Below are positions 55,426 through 64,000 of a DNA stretch of 64,000 nucleotides, in pieces. This DNA is from Takakia lepidozioides (lineage: Eukaryota > Streptophyta > Takakiopsida > Takakiales > Takakiaceae), in contig CM060731.1 of NCBI GenBank assembly GCA_030704615.1, positions 56,090,756-56,154,755 on the forward strand, written 5' to 3'. The position numbers and the translations under genes are program-made. Under the pieces are notes generated by a model. The model was not told the origin of the DNA. It did no database searches and worked only from the letters and a program-made list of their open reading frames with translations. Each line of letters begins with the position of its first letter. The stretch's first letter is position 1.

Positions 55426-55996
55426 TGAATCGAGAAGGAAAACAAATAGGAAACACCCCCATGATACACTAGCTGTAGGTCATGACTGATTGTTCTGAGC
55501 GGGCTGAGTACTTAGAGATTTCCAACTCTTCTATCTTGGAGTTTCCGCCTCGGATAGCGAAGGGATGGGTGAGTAAAAGCCGCGCGACATCCTGCCTACT
55601 CTCCCTGCTCATTCCATTGCCCGCAGCAGAATCCACTAAGTGTTTTCCTGCCTACGCTCCCTGCTACACACACTCTTGCTCGTTCTTTTGCTCATAGCAC
55701 CCTGTAGGGCATTCCCCGCCATCGCGCACAGATGAAGTTCATTCATCTCCCGGATGAAAAACACACATCGCCATACGTTCATCCTCATGGATGAAAAATC
55801 ATGGATGGATGAAAAATCGCGGGTACTTAGGCTATATCCTGGCCAAGCATTCCCCAATGTTCCCATGATGTTCCTAGAACATGGATGAACTTCATTCATC
55901 CGATGGATGAAAAATCCACTGTTTCATAACTTACCTACTTTCATCCAGGCGAACTCTTGAAATAACCTGGCAAGTATGGAACCGTGTCCTCACGGT
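55426..55996. other. sequence between the LTR-like segment and gypsy copy B
   Basis: It contains a near-duplicate CCTGCCTAC(T/G)CTCCCTGCT (about 55591 and 55649) and a degenerate GGATGAAAAATC minisatellite (55750-55915). A 3' LTR of copy B would be expected here, but I cannot identify it. Confidence 0.45.
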
Positions 55997-58900
55997 TTAC
56001 TGATTGGGGTTAGCAAACCTTTGTGAGCGAGCACCTTTCTGACGTTGAGAGTTTCGTGGCGGACTGTGTGTACGAGCCCGAGGTCTGTCACTGGTTGACG
56101 GAGATGATTGAACAGTACCTGGATATGTGAGGCCCTCTGGAGGCTGATATCGAGGTAACCTTTCAGGCATAGGAGACCCCCGTCGCTTCTTCTCTGCCAT
56201 CTGAATTGCATAGTCTTCTCCCATGTCAAAAGAATCCGCTGAAGAAACAGTTGTATCAGAATCCTCATCGCCTCTTAGGTGTTTTAATTGTCGAACTTTT
56301 TGTGGAATCCTCTGGGGCATACAATGTTGTCCTACCATGTCTGGAAGTTTATATTTTAAAACTTGTTGTAAACGCTGAATGGCAAAATTGGTGAAGACCC
56401 TGAGCTCCTTGTCTGTCCAGGTGAGTGGGGTACCGATGACTTGTGAATTGTGCAAGTATTTCCATGCCACATGTCCCTTATAGAAAATATCATCAATGCC
56501 GAATTTTTGTGTTGACAAATTGTTCCAGGCCGCATGAAACCATGAACGAATTTGAGAATCCTTTTGTATCATAACTTTTGCCTCATATAGGTACATATGA
56601 GGTGGCACTGAAGAAAGACCCAATGATCCCCACTGGAATAACTCAGAAAGCGCGATTGCATCTTGTGCTGCTCAATGTGATAACGTACCAGAAAACAAGC
56701 AGCGTAGTATAACCCGCATCCCATGACAATACTTGCTACCTCCTTGGTCTTGGTATAAATGAATCCATGTACAACTTGGAAGACAATTAATTCCTTCAAC
56801 ATGGTACCTGCCTCATGCCAGTACTGTGCAAAGTGATGATCCTCAATTGGTCGATTGTTCGGAAGAACTTTAGTTCTAGTTGCCACTGGAAGCCATATGC
56901 GCATGATTTGATAGTAATGTGCCAATGACTGCGGAGGACTAAATTCTTTCCAAACCAAATCCAACACAATGGGAATTTGGTTGAAGGGCATAATCATAGC
57001 CCTACTGTACTCTCTTGCAGCTGGAGTTTTAGGTGGGTTAAAAGCAGCATTTCCCGATACCTCAGACTGTGGTGGTTGTGGTGTGGCTATAGTAACAACA
57101 GGATCAGCTACTGGCACAGTGACTTGTTGTGGTGTTGATGGCACTGGCTCTTGTATCATTGGCATCTCCTGCACCTCCTGTGAAAAAGACTGAAAAGCCA
57201 AAGTTCTGGCTTGTAAATAAGAAGCCATTAGCTGTTCCTCAGGTATATAGACTCTTTTGTCGATATTTGAAGTGAGGTCCTCCACTTGAGTCTGCAGTCC
57301 GTCTACATCGTCCTGTAACTCCGCTATCCTACTATAGACATTGTCTATAGTAGTTCTGGCAATGTTCTGCACTTGCAGTCTGAGCTCATTCATCTCGCTT
57401 TGGGTGAGCTTTCGTGGTCCTTTGCCCTGGCCCTTGTGCTAACCAGACCTGCATAAGGTGGTTATCCACCAAGTTGCTTGTGGTTCCTCTGAGAGTGTGC
57501 TCCTCTCTGAGTTTGTACATATCTAACTGCTGTTGTAAAGCCTCCATGCGCTTCGCATGAGGTTCAACCAAATTCGCATAGGCAGCAAGCAGATTATTGG
57601 CTTCCTTCCAAGCTCTGTTAGCGACCGAGATTTCATTTCTATTGGCCATGACCGTTTGTTGCAACTCCAGGATGTGCCTCTCTTCAACCTGCCTGTATTG
57701 CTTGAAAGTATCCTCATTGCGACAGATTGTAATCTTCATATCGACAATGAGTTGCATTTGCTCAACATTCTCTTCCTCTACCTTCGTACATTTTTCCGCT
57801 TGACTGTTTATTTCTTTTGTAGATTGGTCAAGCATAGTTGTGAGTGTAGCACATTGTATGGCCATCGTGTCATGCACTGTCTGCAACTCCATATGTAGTG
57901 CATTCACTTCTTGCAACTTGCTTTCATGCTTCACCTGCATTTGGTATAGTTGTTGCTTATGTTCTTCGTGCAAGTGGTCTTGTGCGAGGCCTACCTCAAT
58001 CAATTGTTCCTTGGCCAATGGCAAAGCCGCTTCTGTACTCTCCAAGTCTTGCTGCATTTTGAGAGTGACCTCTTCATCGACCTTGTTTGCACACTCTGTG
58101 GCAAGTCAAGCCTCAAACTCTTTCCTGAGTTCCTCCCTCAAAGCTGCCAATTGAGTAGTGGGAACATGGGATTTGACATAAGTACCCACAAATTCAGTGT
58201 CCTGCTTATGGAACTCATAAGCATAGCCTGTTGAGGGCTCATCTTGGTGAGCTTGCTGCGTTCTCCCCTGATCCTCAACAGTTGTGATGCCTTACAAACC
58301 ATTCAGGCCATTGCCCCACCAGATTTTTCTTCCTGAACCACTTCATCCGTCACCGGTGCTGCTGCAGTGTCTTGACATTCTACCTGTGGTACCTCCGTCA
58401 CAGGTGTGTGTATTATATGCACCGCAGGGTTTCCCCTGGACAATTGTTGCACCTCCGGAATCACTGTGTCCTTGACTATACCAGAATATTCATAGAGAAG
58501 GTCCCCCTTCTCAATTTCTGCCACCACTGTTCTGTAGTGGGAATATCTAACCCTTCTTTTTCTAAATCAATTATTTCTGGTTGAACTGCATGGACAACTT
58601 TGTGGTAACCTTGTGACAAGCCGATCCTCTGGCTGTGATGGCTGTGATACTGAAGTAACTTCCTCTTCCCTCTCACAATGTCCTGCTTCCAGTAATAGCA
58701 GTTTTCTGTGTGTTGTGCCCCTTCCTGCACAAAAACTTGGGAAACATTATCATGCGGATTCCGTGAAGCCAGTGGATCCGCCACTACAGTCTTTCCCTGC
58801 CTCTGTCTCTCTATTCTCGGGTGCCCTGCCAGTCCACCCTCATTGTTGTGAAGAGCCTTGCTCTTCCATTGCAGTGGTTTCCGGCTCAAACACTCCATCT

Positions 58901-60250
58901 CCTTTCTTTCTCGCGCATCAGTATGCCAGAATCAAGAAATTATTTGCAATGATTGGGCCAGACACTATGATAGGGATTTTGCGGCAGTATCCTGTAATCT
59001 TTTCATCTCCTCTACCAGTGCGTTGTACATTATGTCCGCCCATTTCTACCTCTTTCTCCTCTCAGGCTTTGAGTATTTCCTCTGTTAAGGATCTGCTCAA
59101 ATCTGTTGGTTCTGTTTCATGGCAAACAGAACGTTCAATACCTGGCCTACCTCCTTAGCCCCTGGGTACACGCTTTGTACAAGCATAACCCTGAGTTTTA
59201 AAAAGAAAATCCCTTTTTTTCTTGGGAATAAGTCCCCTATTTGCAGTCTGCCCTGTGCTCCTCCACATGCACTTGACCTGCTGGCAATCGAAACAATTGC
59301 TGTAGGTATAGGGGAGTAATTACTAATTCAACTCACTCTTCACCGTTTTGCTCCTGTCATGGCTCAAAGTTCTTGCAAGATTGTAACATTGTACTGTTTA
59401 TGTGCAATGTCCAATCTTTGCTTTGCAATCCTTGCAATCGCAGCTCTTCAGTAACTGTAACCTGCCTGTGGAGTAGCAATCATTTGTTTCTGCAGGATTG
59501 TGATGCTCTTCATCCTGATTTCTTCCATTCCTCTCACTCTCTTCATTCCTAGACCCACAGAAATTATTTTGGGCTGTAACAATTGAAGAAATTGCCTGTA
59601 GTGCACAAAGCAAAACGTATGGTTGCCAACAAAAAGCTATGGGTAATTTCTTGTAAGCCTGCGGGCTTGCAAGCATCGCTCAAGAGAAAAGATTCCGCTC
59701 CTGTTCTTTCGTCCCTATGATGCCACTGCGTAAGTAATATTGCGAGCGTATAGTCTGTTAGTTCCTCCATAGCTTCAAAGCTATAGCATTGATGGTGGTC
59801 CCGTCGAGACGCCCGTTACTTTAAACTCAGAACGCGCCGACTCTTGCGCTTAATTTCCCTCCAATTTCGTTAATCCCTTCTCTGGCTTTCTATTGGCTGT
59901 AACCGCTGTGACTGGATTTGTAGAGATTTAATTTTCTTAGTGGACTCTCCTGCTGCTGGACTGTCCACTAGGATTACACATGTGACAAGAATTTCGTTTC
60001 CTGTACTTGCCGTTTGTGTCTGTTGCCCCTTTTGTATCATTAATGGGCCCGCCATTCATCCAATTTGATGCGCTGATTAGGTATTTGAACGCCATTCTTG
60101 TCCTCTTCTTGATGACATCCGTTTCTTGCACTTCTTTCTCAGCTGTGTGTTGCGCCCTGACTTCCACGTGTCCCTTTCTAACTGGCTTCCGTCCTTTCTT
60201 CCGTGCGGCCATTCACCGAAGTTATCCTGCGGCCACCGGTCCTCTGATTC
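55997..60250 (-). pseudogene. gypsy copy B region 3' of integrase (coiled-coil ORF and C-terminal extension)
   Basis: Read leftward: a Cys/His fragment (NSCHMCNPSG), the TEQWWQKLRRG and VAEIEKGDLLYEYSG pieces, the coiled-coil part in two overlapping frames (58057-57386, 57393-56569; RIAELQDDVDGLQTQVEDL) and a C-terminal part (56623-55997). The C-terminal part has a globular segment (VIGTPLTWTDKELRVFTNF) followed by a Ser/Arg/Pro-rich basic tail (RPRARTHSPPRNSQRQKGA). The globular and basic parts are missing from copy A. The overall product was probably more than 900 residues before decay. The basic tail could bind nucleic acid. The function is unknown. Confidence 0.6.
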
Positions 60251-60289
60251 TATGGATTGTGTAACCCTAGTAGGCTGTTTAAGCTGTAC

Positions 60290-60560
60290 AGCTGTGTCAT
60301 ACTGTGGTATCCGTGATAGGTTGTGATACATGTGGTACTGTGATAGGCTGTGACACGCTGTGGTGGTCGTGATAGCTGTGTTGCGCGTGCTGGGCTATGA
60401 TTGCTTTGTCGCTTCGTATGGGCTGTGATAAGCTGTGTCCGTCGTGACTGGCTTGATTAGGCTGTGTCGCGCCTTGATGTCGTGATAGGTTGTGTCGGTC
60501 CGTTGTGATGGCTGTGATAGGCTGTTCTCGCGTGATGGGCTGTATAGGCGTGTCACGCTT
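60290..60560 (+). repeat. GGCTGTGATAG-type minisatellite in gypsy copy B
   Basis: Degenerate words GCTGTGATAGG, TGTGTCG and CGTGATAGCTGTG over about 270 bases, directly after the integrase end. Copy A has a shorter version at the equivalent place (28640-28740), so the tract is an inherited part of the element. Confidence 0.8.
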
Positions 60561-60779
60561 CGTTCTGCCCGCCCTGGTCATATATGCTCGGCCAGCTACA
60601 AGTGCGCCATACTCCTTTGGTAACACTGGCGCAGCCCGTGACTGCTCTTTTTCTTGCGTTTCAACATGCCAAATCATGCTGCAATGGTTTGTCATGGATA
60701 CCACTGTACCCCTTCAACTTATTGGCATTGACTCTTCCCAGCATTTATTTGTTAATGGTTTGTAACATGGCGGTGTTGT

Positions 60780-63700
60780 TTATCATACTCTTGTATGACA
60801 TAAGGTCCTTTCCATGGTGATTTAAGCTTAGAAGCTTTAATCTTTCCTTTCTTCTGCAACCATAGAACCAAATATCTCTCGTCTTAAAGTTTTTAACTTG
60901 CCCTCATCAAACTGTTCCTTCCTCTTCATCTGAATTCTGGTCATATTATCAGCTGCATCAGCGTACTTCTTTACATGGTGGTATAATTCATGTTTCCTGA
61001 CCTTTAATGGAATCTTGCAATTCCATTCTCTTTCCCCATTCCGTTCTCAGGTAGGTAACAGGAATTCCACTGGAAGTAAGGCTTCCATACCATACCTAAT
61101 TGGAATGGTGTATTGCACAACTAGTGGTTTGACTTTATTATGAAGTCCTGTATGACCACCAAAGCTGCTCAGTGTCAGAGCTTTGTATCCCAATAGTTCG
61201 CTTCTGTTTGCATTGACTATCTTAGCCAAAGATAGTACATAGTATGTTTGTGGTAGCCTCTCTGCCCATTACCCCCTGTTACCTGTGGGTAATATGTTGT
61301 ACTCTTCCTATGCACAATCATGAACTCTTTAGTCACAATTCAATGGTCTCATTAATGAAGTGACTTCCTGATCACTGATAAATTCCAAGGGACAGCCAAA
61401 TCGTGTAGTATGTTCTCATACAGAAACCTTGCTGTGGACTTGGCTGTGTTGTTCCTCAAAGCTTTAGCTTCCACCCACTTCATAGTATAATCAGTGGCTG
61501 TAATTATGTACCTGTTCTGTGTATTCTTGGCTGGTGGTTAATTGTCCAACAAAGTCTAGTCCCCATTTCTGAAATGGTTCCGTAGGCATTGTAGATGCAA
61601 AGACATTTTCCCAGATCTCTGCAAAGGTCCTAGCCTCTGACATCATCACAACTGACAATACTTGTGTACATCTTTGAACAAAGTAGGCCACCAGTAACCT
61701 GCATGTAGTATTTTCTGCTGGTAGTCTCTTCTCCAAAATGACCTCCTGCCACTCCTATGAACTTCCTCCAAAACTTTATAACTTCATGGTGGTATAAGCA
61801 TCAGTTCAACACTCCATCTGGTCCTAGCTTATACATTCTGCTCCCTACCATAGTGTAAGGTAGAGCCTTGATAGCAATTCTCTTTCTCTGCTCCTTTCCA
61901 TAACTTGGTGGGCACTGACCATGAGCAAGGTAGTATCTGATTGGCCACTGCCAATCTAACCAGTCATCTGCACTTCCCTGCACCTCCACTTTAAATAGAC
62001 TCGCATCTGGTAATTGATCATCTACTCCCGTGGCTGGTTCTCCTGTTGATAACCTTGACAAGTGATCCGCCACAAGATGCAGTCTCAGGCTTGTAAACAA
62101 TCTCGAAACTCAAACTCGTGCAAGATTATTAACCATCTTGCTATTCTCCGCTTATCAGAGGTTTGTTTACCAGGTATATCAGAGCTGGTGATCCACATAG
62201 AACAATAAACTTCTTGCCCAAAAGGTAATGCCTGAATTTCTTCACTGCATAGATCATTGCCAATGCTTCTCTTTCGTTGTGCTATAATTTCTTTCGGCAT
62301 TGTTCATCAATCGGCTAGCATAGTACACAGGTGAATCTATCCTTCTGTTACATTTGGGCAACACTGCTCTCCTAGTGCTTCTCCAGAAGCATCACAGTGA
62401 ACATGAAACATTTCCTGCCATGCGAGGACTAATCAGCACAGGTCTTGTAGTTGTTACTGACAATGTAAGTTCCTCAAAAGCCTGTTGACATTCAGGTGTC
62501 CATGCAAACACTGCATCTTTCTTCAAAGTTTGCTCAATGGTGCTGCTATCTGTGCATACCGTCTGAACAAATCTTCTGTAATAGCTGGTTTTGTCCAAGG
62601 AATCTCCTTAGACTCTTATCATTCACTGGTGGTGGAGAGGCTTTAATGGCCTCTGTTTTCCTGGGATCCACAAGAAGTCCCCTCTTACACACATGTGTCC
62701 CAGAAGCACCCCTGAGTTCACACAGAAAGTACACTTCTCTGATTCAGGCCCAGACCTCTCATCCTGCATGGCCCAACATAACTCCAATTTATGTAAGTGC
62801 TCATTCTTAGAGCTGTGTACACACTGAAATCATCCAAGAATACCTGCATGAAATCATCTAGATACTCATGAAAGATTCACTTATCACTCTCTGAAAGGTC
62901 GCTGGTGCATTACAAAGTCCAAAGGGCATGACTTTGTATGCATAAGCACCCCAGTCTGTGATGAAAGCTGTTTTTTCCTTGGTCTTCTTCTGCCACTTGC
63001 ACTTGATTATAACCACTGAAGCCATCCATGAATGAGTACATTCTCATGCTTGCCACAGTGTCCAATACTGCTTTGTGAATGGCAAGGGAAAGATCTTTCT
63101 TCGTACAAGCATTCAGCTTCTTGTAGTTCACACAAACTCTAGTTTACCATTCTTCTTGGGAACTATCACAATGGGTGACAACCAAGTTGTATACTCTATT
63201 GGGTATATAAACTTAGCCTCAGCCAATTCTTGATCTCTTCTCCAACCTTCTGTGTAGTAGTGGATTCATTCTGTACCTTGCCTGCTTGATTGGTACTGAC
63301 ACCGGTTCCAGTTCAATCTTATGCTGACAGAATTCAGGTGGTATCCCTTTTAAATCCTCATAGCTCCAAGCAAATACATCTTTGTATTTGATGAACAAAC
63401 TCTTAGCTTCTTCAAAGAATTGGCTCCAAATCAGCTCCTACTTTCACCATCCTCGGTTTCTCTTTAGTTCCCACATTCACTTCCCTCACTTGCTCATCAG
63501 CTGTGATTGTCCAACCAGTCACCACTTCATCCTGTAAATCACAGTGGCAGTGGTTGGTCCTCTAGGATTTCCATTTCTCCTTCTTTTTCTTCATAGAAAT
63601 GTGATGGGTAACTGCTGGTTTCCTCTTCAATCGTGTGGTTGTTGACACTACACCACAGCAGATACCCTTAAACAACTTAGGCCTTCCAGTCGCATCTCTG

Positions 63701-64000
63701 CAACCTGCTCCACTCCGGGTGTGCAGCAAACAGGGTAGCTTCCTGCTCCTCATCCAGTCCTTCCTCTCCAGTCATACTCTCTGACTCTCGAGGTCTTCTC
63801 GTAGCAGGTAATCTACTAGATTCTTTGTGGTAATTTGTATCTCGTGTATCCCATATGCACGGTTAGTAACTGAGAATTCCAGTCATGGAATACCCTGGCC
63901 TGTTTCAGCCACGGACGTCCCAATAATAAGGAGTAAGCCTCCATGCTTCATCCATCTTCAACACAATTACTGTGATCATAAAGATCATCTTCTGTATCTG
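60780..64000 (-). pseudogene. gypsy pol: protease, reverse transcriptase, RNase H, integrase (decayed)
   Basis: Motifs read leftward in shifting frames. Protease end SLLLGRPWLKQARVFHDW (about 63930-63880). RT start FAWSYEDLKGIPPEF (about 63390-63340). RT core YKKLNACTKKDLSLAIHK and [19 protein letters not shown] (63130-62960); the YxDD region is not readable. The RT/RNase H linker YYRRF with VFAWTPECQQAFEEL (62590-62480) and RNase H end DHLSRLSTGE (about 62080-62030). Integrase FQKWGLDFVGQL (about 61580-61545) with a D-x-G core, the PIRYGMEALLPVEF motif (61100-61060) and the SPWKGPYVI tail (about 60820). Stops and frameshifts are frequent, so this copy cannot make a polyprotein. Confidence 0.85.

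Larger units (their letters stand above)
55997..64000 (-). mobile_element. Ty3/gypsy retroelement, copy B (5' part outside the window)
   Basis: Order on the minus strand from 64000: protease end, reverse transcriptase, RNase H, integrase, microsatellite, then the long extra ORF region. Protease-RT-RNaseH-integrase order defines Ty3/gypsy. The gag gene and 5' LTR must lie beyond base 64000. It preserves the intact version of the site where the CACTA element entered copy A. Confidence 0.85.

Noticed and set aside
55997-60250. Retroviral-type Env protein in the gypsy element
   Set aside because: The position fits, but no signal peptide or transmembrane segment was seen; coiled coil dominates.

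Overview
This is nuclear DNA of a land plant with a large, repeat-rich genome. The evidence is plastid-type fatty-acid desaturase sequence, PLS-class pentatricopeptide-repeat (PPR) genes, plant CACTA and MULE transposons, a Ty3/gypsy retroelement with a plant-type pol, a Tyr/Pro-rich cell-wall protein and a plant-like nuclear 25S rRNA fragment. The style (very long nested transposons, PPR copies built from near-identical modules) would suit a fern or another seed-free plant, but that is inference; the sequence alone does not fix the species.

Layout. 1-1714 (minus) is the C-terminal part of a PLS-class PPR gene that runs off the left edge. 1.8-8 kb holds a diverged tandem duplication, a broken Helitron Rep fragment, a composite dispersed repeat and an array of GGGAGATCTCCC palindromes. 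8.0-8.8 kb (minus) is a broken, unrecognised ORF. 10.86-12.92 kb packs three gene fragments together: a 25S rRNA piece (antisense), a PPR pseudogene and a stearoyl-ACP desaturase pseudogene. 13.92-14.12 kb is a complete tRNA-derived SINE with a perfect 10-bp target-site duplication. Hairpins and short tandem repeats follow. At 17.6-18.15 kb (minus) is the only compact, apparently intact host gene: a secreted extensin-like protein with its own TATA box.

From 25 kb on, the window is a nest of transposons. A minus-strand gypsy element (copy A) is split at 29065/54372 by a 25.3-kb CACTA element (29066-54368, 3-bp duplication AAG). The CACTA element is itself split by a 13.57-kb MULE (34896-48461, perfect 9-bp duplication GGATTGTAG). 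A second gypsy copy (copy B, about 56-64 kb) preserves the uninterrupted equivalent of the CACTA insertion site. A 5'-truncated second copy of the MULE right end lies at 21.2-24.1 kb.

The MULE is the most unusual object. It carries a minus-strand MULE/SWIM transposase and a divergent plus-strand gene of about ten exons. The second gene encodes a ParB-like segment followed, downstream of a large intron, by a permuted amino-methyltransferase-like domain (IV-like segment first, AdoMet motif I last). The two genes are separated by about 1.7 kb of GGCGCC-centred palindromic repeats, and related repeats occur near the left end and inside the methyltransferase gene's intron. The CACTA element pairs its own transposase with a divergent gene joining a Transposase_24-like region to an FCP1/NIF-type HAD phosphatase domain. 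Nearly all transposon genes carry frameshifts or stops here, so these particular copies look inactive.
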